Source: Deltaproteobacteria bacterium
GTDB taxonomy: Bacteria > SAR324 > NAC60-12
Assembly: GCA_003541985.1 (NCBI GenBank)
Contig: DPLM01000188.1
Coordinates: 1 to 9,426 of the forward strand
Reading direction: 5' to 3'
Length of the DNA: 9,426 nt
Shown: positions 1 through 6,517 of the stretch, one piece after another
Layout of the letters: each line of letters opens with the position of its first letter
How positions within the stretch are numbered: position 1 is the first letter of the stretch
Program-made: the position numbers and the translations under genes
The notes under the pieces: generated by a model
What the model was told of the DNA's origin: nothing
Databases searched by the model: none
The model's input: only the letters and a program-made list of their open reading frames with translations

Positions 1-156
1 CCCTTTATTTTTCTGCACACCCCAGACGATGTACTGGCTCCTCAACTCGCGCGAGATTTTCATGGCTTTCTGCAAGAACAGCTTCCAGAGTTACCACCTC
101 TACACGATTTCGCTGGGGAAGTCCCTCAACCTGGTGAGCAACTGAGCTTGTTCTGA
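1..156 (+). CDS. DUF72 (YecE-like) family protein, C-terminal fragment
   Basis: An open frame enters from the left edge in frame 1 and ends at TGA 154-156, giving 51 residues. The visible sequence includes FIFLHTPDDVLAPQLARDF and ends in GEQLSLF. DUF72 proteins typically end with a segment of the form F-x-H-T-P-D-N-x-x-A-P-x-x-A-R-x-x followed by a Pro/Leu-rich stretch and a terminal EQLSLF-like tail, and this fragment fits that pattern. The biochemical function of DUF72 is not established. The start lies outside the window. It converges on the cupin gene with only 14 bases between the two stop codons. The family call rests on a short tail only, so it is moderately sure. Confidence 0.65.
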   Translation, partial: PFIFLHTPDDVLAPQLARDFHGFLQEQLPELPPLHDFAGEVPQPGEQLSLF

Positions 157-170
157 GAAGACGATGCTAA

Positions 171-851
171 TCAGTTTGGCAACGGCAGCACTGGGGCCAC
201 CAAGTGTCCAGACTTCAGATAGAGCAGGGCTCCGTTTGGACCAATCTTTGGAGAGTGGCTGGATCCGGGAGGGCTGCGTAGCCAGCTCCCCTTGAAGTAT
301 TCACCGTGCTCATCGCCAAAGTCGCCTTCCAGCACAAGAATTTCTTCTCCGCCCGCGTGAAAGTGAAACTGTGCTTGTAGGTTAGGCTCTAGACGCATCA
401 ACACGGTTCGGACACCTTCGAATTCGTGAAGGAGCTGAACTTGGATGCCTTCCTGACGTCCAAGTTCCCAACTCCCCTGTTTAGTTTGCTGACAGACGGT
501 TTGAGCGTCACCGGGATTGAACTGTCAGAGCTTGACGAAGATAACGCAGCCTGGCTCGGAAAAAGGAGTGTGAGTAGTTCCGGGAGGATTGCGCAGATAG
601 CTTCCGGATGGGTAGTGCCCATGCTCATCGGAGAAAACGCCCTCCAGCACAAAAATCTCTTCAACACCTCCGTGCGTATGGATAGCAAAGTAACTACCAG
701 AAGCATAACGCACAATGCTCGTTGCTCTAGCAACTTCCTTTCCTTGGCGGTCCAGTTGGCGTCGCTCCACTCCAGCAGCTGGTGAAGGCGACCAGGGCAT
801 TTTTTCAGTATGCAAAATCACTCGCTGTGAAAAATCAGTGCGCAGTTCCGT
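171..851 (-). pseudogene. Double-cupin ChrR-family protein, interrupted by one in-frame TGA
   Basis: The minus-strand frame from 851 to 171 reads as one tandem-cupin protein of the ChrR cupin type, broken only by TGA at 525-527. Counting from the GTG at 819-821, cupin 1 has the metal-binding pattern HTHGGVEE (His48, His50, Glu54) and a later PPGTTHTP His84. Cupin 2 has FHFHAGGEEILVLEG, then DEHGEY and PPGSSHSP. The TGA falls in FVKL*QF, where relatives usually have Arg (FVKLRQF), so a single CGA-to-TGA change would explain it. Upstream of the GTG the frame still matches the family (LRTDFSQRV) back to ACG 849-851, where an ATG would be expected, so the start may also be lost. ChrR cupins are linked to anti-sigma or oxidative-stress sensing and to quercetinase-like proteins. 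The function here is unknown and probably lost. Confidence 0.75.
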
Positions 852-872
852 ATCTCACGCTCTTATTAAAAA

Positions 873-1562
873 GTGCAGGTCTCCTTGAGCTTTACACCTC
901 AACTGTTGTTTGAAGACAACCATCTGCTGGTCATTGAAAAACCGGTAAATCTACTCTCTCAGGCGGATCACAGCGGTAGCCCGGACCTGCTGAGTCTGCT
1001 CAAAGACTGGATCAAGCAACGTGACCAGAAACCTGGTCAGGTATTTTTGGGACTGGTGCAGCGCTTGGATCGCCCTGTGGGTGGAGTAATGGTCTTTGCC
1101 AAGACCTCCAAGGCAGCATCCCGATTGGCAGATCAGGTTCGTCAACGGACTTTACAGAAAACCTACCTGGCTGTAGTGGCTGGCGTGGTCGATCCACCTG
1201 AGTGGACCCTTACCGACTGGCTTCAGAAGGATCGTCACAGCAACACAGTTCGGGTCGTTGAATCCGGAGTTTCTCAAGCCAAGCAAGCGATTCTCCACTA
1301 TGAGCGGATTGCCGTTCATGCAAATAAGAGTCTACTACGTATCCAATTGGAAACCGGACGCTCTCACCAGATTCGGGTGCAACTGGTGCATTGCGGACAC
1401 CCTCTCTTGGGCGACCACAAGTATGGTCAAGCTCTTAATTTATCTGGGCCTGCGCTCTGGTCACATCAACTACAGTTCCAACACCCAATCCTTCGTAAAT
1501 TCCTCCTTTTCACCAGTTTTCCTCCAAAGACTAAGCCCTGGCAGGATTTCAAATCAGTTTAG
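873..1562 (+). CDS. RluA-family pseudouridine synthase
   Basis: This 229-residue protein would isomerise uridine to pseudouridine in rRNA or tRNA in the cytoplasm. It is a catalytic-domain-only member with no N-terminal S4 domain. Motif I is seen as LLFEDNHLLVIEKPVNLLSQ (11-30). The catalytic motif is VQRLDRPVGGVMVFAKTSKAA, with catalytic Asp66. KTYLAVVAG (96-104) carries the conserved Tyr98. The C-terminal motif is LETGRSHQIRVQL, followed by GHPLLGDHKYG (159-185). The start is GTG 873; an in-frame TAA at 867-869 rules out anything earlier, and TTG 885 is a possible later start. No strong ribosome site is visible. It is divergent from the broken cupin gene with only about 21 bases between them. 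The target site cannot be told from sequence, so no gene symbol is given. Confidence 0.9.
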   Translation: MQVSLSFTPQLLFEDNHLLVIEKPVNLLSQADHSGSPDLLSLLKDWIKQRDQKPGQVFLGLVQRLDRPVGGVMVFAKTSKAASRLADQVRQRTLQKTYLAVVAGVVDPPEWTLTDWLQKDRHSNTVRVVESGVSQAKQAILHYERIAVHANKSLLRIQLETGRSHQIRVQLVHCGHPLLGDHKYGQALNLSGPALWSHQLQFQHPILRKFLLFTSFPPKTKPWQDFKSV

Positions 1563-1775
1563 CTCATTCTCCCTTGTCAGCAATATCTGGGATTATTTTT
1601 ACGTGTTACTAAAGTTGTAGGGCAAAGGGAAATTCAACTGTTGATATCAATAGAACAGATCCTGTAACTTGATAAATCGTAGACTTTGCGATTTATTCAG
1701 CAGAAAATTCTGTACTGTATGAATGACCATACTAATATTGTGGAAACAATTAGAATAAAAGAAATAAATAGTCGA

Positions 1776-2414
1776 ATGCTAATAAGAGCACTTAGTATCA
1801 GCATTGGAGTTTTATTTTTCTCCACGACCATTCCATCAAATTCAAATGCTTTCTCATTAAACGACAAGAATGCTCAAATCCAAGTGATTGTACTTTCAAA
1901 TCTAGGCCCTGGGCTTAGTTTTAGTTATAGATTCAGTGAAAACTTATGGCTTAATCTTGAAGGACAATCTCTATCCGGAAATATGTCTGAAGATTCAAGT
2001 GATGGTTCAACTACTGAAAAATCTGGGTTTGACAGTCAAACCTCATATCTGAATATCAGATATTACCTCGTAGCTCTTGCTGATAGTGTGTTTTTTCAAA
2101 CTGGATTGGTCAATCGGGATTGGGAAGCGAAGAAGGAGATTGACAGCAGTGGAAGCGGTGAAAGAAAGGCTGTTTACAGGGTAGATTATCCAGAAGATGG
2201 ATATAATCTCGGAATTGGTAAAAACTGGATTTTCAATGGTGGTCTTACTACATCAGTACATCTTGTAAGATTAATAACTGGTGAGCCATCGATAAACTAT
2301 GAACTTGGAAATAATTGGGAATGTAGCAGCGCTTGTCAGTCGGATTTTGAGAGCGATGTAAATAAGTATTCCCCAAAATATGTAATATTTTTAAATGTTG
2401 GTTATATTTTCTGA
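1776..2414 (+). CDS. Secreted protein, probable outer-membrane beta-barrel
   Basis: This frame encodes 212 residues from ATG 1776. I do not recognise a named family. The N-terminus fits a Sec signal peptide: MLIRALS, a hydrophobic core (ISIGVLFF), then SNSNA|FS with a plausible signal peptidase I cut after Ala25. The mature part has many alternating polar/apolar stretches (FSYRFSENLWLNLEG, YLNIRYYLVAL, LGIGKNWIFNGGLTT) and ends VIFLNVGYIF with a C-terminal Phe, the usual outer-membrane beta-signal. A Cys pair (ECSSAC) lies near the C-terminus and could form a disulfide. The same frame extends upstream to ATG 1719 and TTG 1686; 1776 was chosen because it puts the signal peptide at the N-terminus, but no clear ribosome site decides it. 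Base composition is visibly richer in A and T than the flanking genes, which hints at a different origin. Confidence 0.7.
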   Translation: MLIRALSISIGVLFFSTTIPSNSNAFSLNDKNAQIQVIVLSNLGPGLSFSYRFSENLWLNLEGQSLSGNMSEDSSDGSTTEKSGFDSQTSYLNIRYYLVALADSVFFQTGLVNRDWEAKKEIDSSGSGERKAVYRVDYPEDGYNLGIGKNWIFNGGLTTSVHLVRLITGEPSINYELGNNWECSSACQSDFESDVNKYSPKYVIFLNVGYIF

Positions 2415-2629
2415 ATTACAACTAGCAATTTCTTTACTCTAAACAATTTAACAACACAACCCTTCTCCAATCCATCTCAACTTTTCTTTCCCCAACCCCT
2501 GACCACCATCTGCGTGGTACAACTTCCGTAAAGTTCCATTCGCTCTGTGACGGACTTTTTATGAATCGGATAGAATTCAGTTGTCTGCAACAGCAGCTTG
2601 GTTGCTACGAAAACCTAATCGATCCTTCA

Positions 2630-3228
2630 TCAATCCATTTCCACAGAACTAGGCAGGCTGTACTGCGATAGGGTCGCCACGGTTAGGCGATGGTCTCCAT
2701 TTGCAATGCACTCACATCTTCTTTCTTGTACAGCAGTCAGATTGCTTTTTTTCAGACTGATATCTCCCCAGAAAAAGATATCTGGATGGTGGAGTTAAAA
2801 CAGCGCAAAGATACTGGCGCTCCAGATACCAATTCCGTTAAATCTTTGTAGTGTCTCCAGTACGTCTTCGGAAGACATTTCTCTCAGTTCATCAATCAGG
2901 TTGGGATGTTCATCAAATGCTTGGCGATCAGCGTAATGTACTGCGGCTTGGCGTTAGAGAGTCCACAGGCCAATAGTTGCTCCTTGAAAAAACAGAGAAT
3001 TATGGTAGGCGCGATGACGGAATCCTCAAACTTTTGCTTTAACCTGCGATAGATGGTGTAGGCTGCAGCGCTGGAGAGTTGTTGTCCAGTGATGATGTGG
3101 ATCAATAACTCAAAGTTGGCTTCTCATGGTTCTAGGAGTTGTGGTTGCAGGTGCTGGATCACTACTCGCAGAACCAGACCTTACTCTGAGAAGTGTTCAA
3201 GTCCTCTGTCAAAATGGAAGGTACTCAC
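2630..3228 (-). pseudogene. alkA: Decayed AlkA-type DNA-3-methyladenine glycosylase II
   Basis: Stitching minus-strand frames from GTG 3226-3228 to TGA 2630-2632 gives about 200 codons, close to the usual size of short AlkA/HhH-GPD glycosylases, which excise alkylated bases from DNA. The N-terminus reads STFHFDRGLEHFSE. The family hallmark follows as ELLIHIITGQQLSSAAAYTI, then LLACGLSNAKPQYI. After a frame change come DELREMSSEDVLETLQRF, the helix-hairpin-helix NGIGIWSASIFALF, and PDIFFWGDISLKK with the catalytic Asp position (WGD) retained. Lesions are TAA 3181-3183, TGA 3124-3126, an apparent one-base deletion near 2899-2902 and TAA 2795-2797. The C-terminal part (VATLSQYSL) is diverged. 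The gene is clearly non-functional. The family call is based on motif order rather than on any search. Confidence 0.7.
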
Positions 3229-3263
3229 GTTGGGTCTCTTGGGAGCTGGTTTCTGAGCGAATC

Positions 3264-3390
3264 TTTCCTCCCTCTCCTTGGAGGAGAAGGTGCCCATCAA
3301 GGTAGATGATTGGCATCACACAGTGTTTATTTTATGCCCTCACTCCACCATCTATGATGATCCCTCCTCTCCCGCTGGGAGAAGATTTTT
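3264..3390. repeat. Two CT-rich hairpins, possible decayed REP/MITE-like element
   Basis: Hairpin 1 pairs TTTCCTCC (3264-3271) with GGAGGAGA (3280-3287), with one G-T wobble. Hairpin 2 pairs TCTCCC (3368-3373) with GGGAGA (3377-3382). The stretch between them has loosely mirrored sequence: GATTGGCATC on the left of centre and TATGCCCTCACTCCACC on the right. The CCCTCTCCC/GGGAGAGGG style resembles repetitive intergenic palindromes found in many bacteria. No second copy exists in this window, so repeat status is inferred only. Confidence 0.25.
3368..3390 (+). terminator. Possible rho-independent terminator
   Basis: A 6-bp perfect GC-rich stem (TCTCCC/GGGAGA, loop GCT) is followed three bases later by five T residues (3386-3390). 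It has the right form on the plus strand, but the nearest intact plus-strand gene ends about 950 bases upstream, so its role is unclear. Confidence 0.25.
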
Positions 3391-3538
3391 AAGAAGTTGT
3401 TGATCCTTTGTATGCTATCGTTTTCAATGGACAAGTAATTATCTGGACCCCTAAATTTAGGTAGGAATCGGAGTTTTTTCAGGAGATTTTTGGGAAGTCT
3501 TCATTGAAACAGTGAGCAATTCATTCAATGTTTTGCTG

Positions 3539-4255
3539 TCATTTTCGCCTACCAAGATAGACCCGCTGAACAGCCTCATTGTTCAATAAGTTTGCAGATG
3601 TGTCAGTCACTTGAATTTTGCCATTTTTGAGGAGATAGCCTCGGTCTGCGAGTTGGAGAGCTAGGTGTGCGTTCTGCTCGACTAGCAGGATCGTCATTTG
3701 TTGCTGCTGATGAATTTTGCACAGGATCTCGAAAATTTGCTGCACGATCATGGGAGCCAGTCCGAGAGATGGTTCATCGAGCAATAGCAGTTGGGGGCGT
3801 CCCATCAGGGCTCGAGCGATAGCCAGCATTTGTTGCTCACCACCGCTGAGGGTGCCTCCGAACTGTGACTGTCGTTGGTGCAGGATCGGAAAGAGTTCCA
3901 TCATTCGTTCCAAATCCTCTCGGACATGTTCCTGATCCTGGCGCAGATAGGCTCCTATTCTCAGATTTTCCAGCACGGTGAATTCTGGGAAGATGCGTCG
4001 ACCCTCGGGGACTAGACCGATACCCAGTGCTTTGATCTGATCCGGAGGCAGTTGCTGAATCGATCTTCCTTCCCACAGAATCTCTCCTTGGCAGGGCGGT
4101 ACCAGTCCAGCGATGGCCATCAACAAGGTAGTCTTGCCAGCGCCATTGCTGCCCAAGATGGTCACTATCTCACCTCGTTTCACATAAAGAGAGATGTCCT
4201 GGAGAGCGAGGATGTTACCGTAAGCACTCACCAAGTTGCGCAGATCCAGCATCAT
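3539..4255 (-). CDS. livF: Branched-chain amino acid ABC transporter ATP-binding protein LivF
   Basis: This 238-residue protein is one of the two cytoplasmic ATPases that power high-affinity uptake of leucine, isoleucine, valine or related substrates through LivHM-type permeases. Walker A is GSNGAGKT (35-42). The LivF-typical VPEGRRIFPEFTVLENL is at 82-98. The signature is LSGGEQQ (136-142) and Walker B is LLLLDEPSLGLAP (156-168). In place of the usual H-loop His it has Gln194 in VEQN, as is normal for LivF. Its length is standard. The start ATG 4255 overlaps the livG stop as ATGA, which indicates translational coupling; a second ATG follows immediately. No permease or binding protein is encoded nearby, so the transported substrate cannot be confirmed from context and a related substrate (amide or urea type) is possible. 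Confidence 0.93.
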   Translation of the reverse strand: MMLDLRNLVSAYGNILALQDISLYVKRGEIVTILGSNGAGKTTLLMAIAGLVPPCQGEILWEGRSIQQLPPDQIKALGIGLVPEGRRIFPEFTVLENLRIGAYLRQDQEHVREDLERMMELFPILHQRQSQFGGTLSGGEQQMLAIARALMGRPQLLLLDEPSLGLAPMIVQQIFEILCKIHQQQQMTILLVEQNAHLALQLADRGYLLKNGKIQVTDTSANLLNNEAVQRVYLGRRK

Positions 4256-5064
4256 GAAGTGGCCTGTTCCCCAAGATAAGCTCGGATCACATCAGGATGC
4301 TGGTGAATCGCTTGCGGTGAGCCTTCTGCGATCTTGCGTCCATGATCCAGCACGATGATTCGGTCTGAGAGCTTCATTACTAGCTGCATGTCATGCTCAA
4401 TCAGCAGGAGAGTCAGCTGAAATTCTTTCCGAAGTTCTACCAGCAGCTCGTTCAGTTCTTCCGTCTCCTGCCGATTCATGCCAGCTGCAGGTTCATCAAG
4501 CAACAATAGAAAGGGATCGGTAGCCAGCGCCCGAGCAATCTCTAAACGCCTTTGGGCTGCATAGGGTAAGCTATCCGCAGTTACCTGAGCATACTGTTCC
4601 AGCTCCAGACGCTGCAGTAGTTGGAAGGAATCTTCACGAATATGCTGTTCTTCTGCTCTGGTAAGTCGATCTCGCAGGAGCACACCTAACATACTAGCCT
4701 TGGTGCGGATCTGACGTCCCATCATCACGTTCTCCAGCACACTCTGCTTTTCGTACAGTCGGATGCTCTGAAAGGTGCGGGCCACCCCCAGTTGGGCGAT
4801 CTGGTAGGGCTTGAGGCCGTTCAGTCGTTGTGTTTGATGATTGGGAGGATACAGGTGAATTTCACCAAGCTTTGAAGGAAGAAAGCCCGTTATACACTGA
4901 AAGCAGGTTGTCTTGCCGGCGCCGTTGGGACCAATCAGCGCGAGAATTTCTTGGGACTGGACTTGAAAGCTTAGGTGCTCTAAAGCACGTAATCCGCCAA
5001 ATTCAAGCGTTAGTTGATCCACTTGGAGTATGGTAGAATCTTGTAAAGGGTGATTCTCACTCAT
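4252..5064 (-). CDS. livG: Branched-chain amino acid ABC transporter ATP-binding protein LivG
   Basis: This 270-residue protein is the partner ATPase of LivF. Walker A is GPNGAGKT (45-52). The Q-loop region is GVARTFQSIRLYEKQSVLENV (Gln99). Walker B is LLLLDEPAAGMN, with Asp190 and Glu191. The H-loop is LLIEHDMQLVM (His224), and the LivG-typical C-terminus is HPDVIRAYLGE. The ABC signature reads LPYAAQRRLEIARAL (166-180), whereas LivG proteins usually have LPYG(A/Q)Q, so the conserved signature Gly is Ala169 here. The start is ATG 5064, chosen because GGAA lies 9 bases upstream; a TTG at 5082 would add six residues. It is first in a two-gene unit with livF and divergent from the lpxC fusion, with 128 bases between the starts. 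Confidence 0.92.
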   Translation of the reverse strand: MSENHPLQDSTILQVDQLTLEFGGLRALEHLSFQVQSQEILALIGPNGAGKTTCFQCITGFLPSKLGEIHLYPPNHQTQRLNGLKPYQIAQLGVARTFQSIRLYEKQSVLENVMMGRQIRTKASMLGVLLRDRLTRAEEQHIREDSFQLLQRLELEQYAQVTADSLPYAAQRRLEIARALATDPFLLLLDEPAAGMNRQETEELNELLVELRKEFQLTLLLIEHDMQLVMKLSDRIIVLDHGRKIAEGSPQAIHQHPDVIRAYLGEQATS

Positions 5065-5105
5065 GCGTGGTAGTTCCAGCAAATGATCAAGATTTGCAGA
5101 TTTTC

Positions 5106-5136
5106 TTGCCCTATTTCTGCCAAAGCCCGGTATGAT
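5106..5136 (+). promoter_or_regulatory. Possible promoter of the receiver-lpxC gene
   Basis: TATGAT at 5131-5136 matches five of six bases of the sigma-70 -10 consensus. TTGCCC at 5106-5111 is a partial -35 with a long 19-base spacer. It lies in the divergent gap and would leave a leader of about 50 bases before ATG 5193. The fit is weak. Confidence 0.25.
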
Positions 5137-5192
5137 GAATGCACACTAGCCGAAAATTCCATCCGCCTTGTTATCTTTCTTGCAGGAGTCGC

Positions 5193-6506
5193 ATGAATCC
5201 AATCGTGGTTGTTGATGATGAACCGGCTATCCGTAGTAGTCTGGCCGCCGTGCTCGAAGATGAAGGCTACCCCGTACGCTGCTGCGCGCACGCGCGGGAA
5301 CTCTACGATGTCCTGAAAGAGCAGCCGATGTCCCTGGTGCTATTGGACATCTGGCTTCCCGGAGAAGACGGGATGGCGATCCTCAAGAACCTACGAAACG
5401 AACAGCCTGAGCTGCCTGTGATCATGATGAGCGGACACGCTGGGATTGAAGCTGCCGTCAGTGCAATCAAGCTGGGGGCCCGAGATTTTCTGGAAAAGCC
5501 ACTGCACCTAGATGTGTTGTTAGATAAGATCACGGGTGCCTTACGAGCCGCTCAACCGGACCAATCAGCGATTCTACCTTCCGACGTCCGGATCGAGACG
5601 GCCCCTTACCAGCCAGCAACCAATCTTCAATCCGTGGAGCTACGTAAATCTGGACGTCCCCAGCGTACTCTTGGCGACAATGTAGTCCTCAACGGTACTG
5701 GCCTGCTCAGTGGTCGCAACACAGGTGTCATCCTCAGTCCAGCAACTCCAAACAGTGGAATTCAGTTTCAAACCCTTGATGGTATTTCGATTCCCGGCAG
5801 AATAACCAGCCTAGAAGATTACCAGCATGCACAGAGCCAGCAGAGCTTTACCGCTAACTCTACGGTGCTGGCTCGGGAGAATCGACGTGTCCGCACGGTG
5901 GAGCATCTGATGGCAGCTTTGTCGATGGCTGGGCTGGACAATGTGCTGATTAAGGCCGACGAGGAGATTCCAAATGTGGACGGCTCGGCTCTCGATTTTG
6001 CCCAATTGCTCGACGAAGTAGGAACCGTGGATCAGGACGCCGAGGTGACAGAAGCGGTAATTCGAGAAAAACTCAGCATTGGTGAAGAAGACCCTGAACA
6101 GAAATATCTCTACGTGGAGCCCTATGATGGTTTCGAAGTAACAATGCGGGTCAACTACCCACCACCGATTCTAGAGCAGCAAATGACCTTCAACGCAGAG
6201 CAGGATTCCTTCCTGAATGAAATTGCACCAGCTCGCTCCTTCAACACCTTTCAGAATATCGACATGGCCCAGAAGATGGGCAAGGTTGGCAGTGGCTATC
6301 TCAACTCGCATATCATCATTTATGACGGCAAGGTGATCAACACCGAATTGCGCTTTGCGGACGAGTTTGTCCGCCACAAGATCCTTGATTTAATTGGTGA
6401 CCTGTTCCTGCTGGGCTATCCACTGCGCAGTCGGGTAGTGGCCAACATGACCTCCCATGGTTACAATCAGGCACTGGTTCAGAAGATTTACAGCTGCTTT
6501 GCCTGA
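5193..6506 (+). CDS. lpxC: Response-regulator receiver domain fused to LpxC (UDP-3-O-acyl-GlcNAc deacetylase)
   Basis: This protein has 437 residues. Residues 1-120 are an NtrC/NtrX-like receiver: acidic pair Asp8-Asp9, phospho-acceptor Asp52 (VLLDIWLPGEDG), Ser80 in IMMSGH and Lys102 in EKPL. A linker of about 35 residues follows. From about 157 it is LpxC, the zinc enzyme of the committed step of lipid A synthesis: LNGTGLLSG; VRTVEHLMAAL with Glu237 and zinc ligand His238; DEFVRHKILDLIGD with His395, Asp399 and Asp403; and SHGYNQAL with catalytic His422. The His395-His422 spacing (27) equals E. coli His238-His265. The usual ARTF is ARSF (Ser349), and the glycine loop reads GSGYLNSH. Only 15 residues follow His422. 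ATG 5193 is preceded by AGGAG with a 4-base gap; an upstream frame to 5139 would add 18 residues that look non-native. The fused layout suggests phosphorylation-controlled deacetylase activity, which is an inference. Confidence 0.95.
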   Translation: MNPIVVVDDEPAIRSSLAAVLEDEGYPVRCCAHARELYDVLKEQPMSLVLLDIWLPGEDGMAILKNLRNEQPELPVIMMSGHAGIEAAVSAIKLGARDFLEKPLHLDVLLDKITGALRAAQPDQSAILPSDVRIETAPYQPATNLQSVELRKSGRPQRTLGDNVVLNGTGLLSGRNTGVILSPATPNSGIQFQTLDGISIPGRITSLEDYQHAQSQQSFTANSTVLARENRRVRTVEHLMAALSMAGLDNVLIKADEEIPNVDGSALDFAQLLDEVGTVDQDAEVTEAVIREKLSIGEEDPEQKYLYVEPYDGFEVTMRVNYPPPILEQQMTFNAEQDSFLNEIAPARSFNTFQNIDMAQKMGKVGSGYLNSHIIIYDGKVINTELRFADEFVRHKILDLIGDLFLLGYPLRSRVVANMTSHGYNQALVQKIYSCFA

Positions 6507-6517
6507 TCAGGCAGAGC
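6496..6517. terminator. Palindrome spanning the abutting stop codons of lpxC and suhB
   Basis: The two convergent genes end back to back as TGA|TCA (6504-6509). The junction is the centre of a perfect 14-base palindrome TGCCTGATCAGGCA (6500-6513), which extends to 6496-6517 with one G-T wobble. As RNA it can form a hairpin on either strand, so it might act as a shared bidirectional terminator. There is no good T tract on either side, so intrinsic termination is uncertain. Confidence 0.3.

Larger units (their letters stand above)
3229..3538. other. Non-coding stretch downstream of livF
   Basis: No frame on either strand looks coding here. It holds two CT-rich hairpins (3264-3287 and 3368-3382), a T tract after the second one, and a perfect 12-base palindrome CCTAAATTTAGG at 3450-3461. 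No clear intrinsic terminator for livF on the minus strand was found just beyond its stop. Confidence 0.5.

Noticed and set aside
525..527. TGA in the cupin gene as a selenocysteine or recoded codon
   Set aside because: The family usually has Arg here, not Cys or Trp, and TGA ends several intact genes in the window, so a nonsense mutation is simpler.
426..785. A 119-codon plus-strand open frame
   Set aside because: It is antisense to the cupin frame, which has clear family motifs; the plus-strand translation has no recognisable features.
1568..1600. A terminator after the rluA-like gene (TCCC/GGGA then TTATTTTT)
   Set aside because: A four-base-pair stem with a 15-base loop is not convincing.
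2529..2560. A terminator-like TCCGT/ACGGA hairpin followed by CTTTTT
   Set aside because: The stem is only five base pairs with a loop of about 20 bases, too weak to call.
2896..3105. A small independent 69-codon minus-strand gene
   Set aside because: Its sequence is the middle part of the decayed glycosylase; the motifs continue on both sides through stops and a frameshift.
5139..5192. An upstream start for the lpxC fusion adding 18 residues
   Set aside because: The added residues are not receiver-like, and ATG 5193 has an AGGAG just upstream and begins exactly at the receiver fold.
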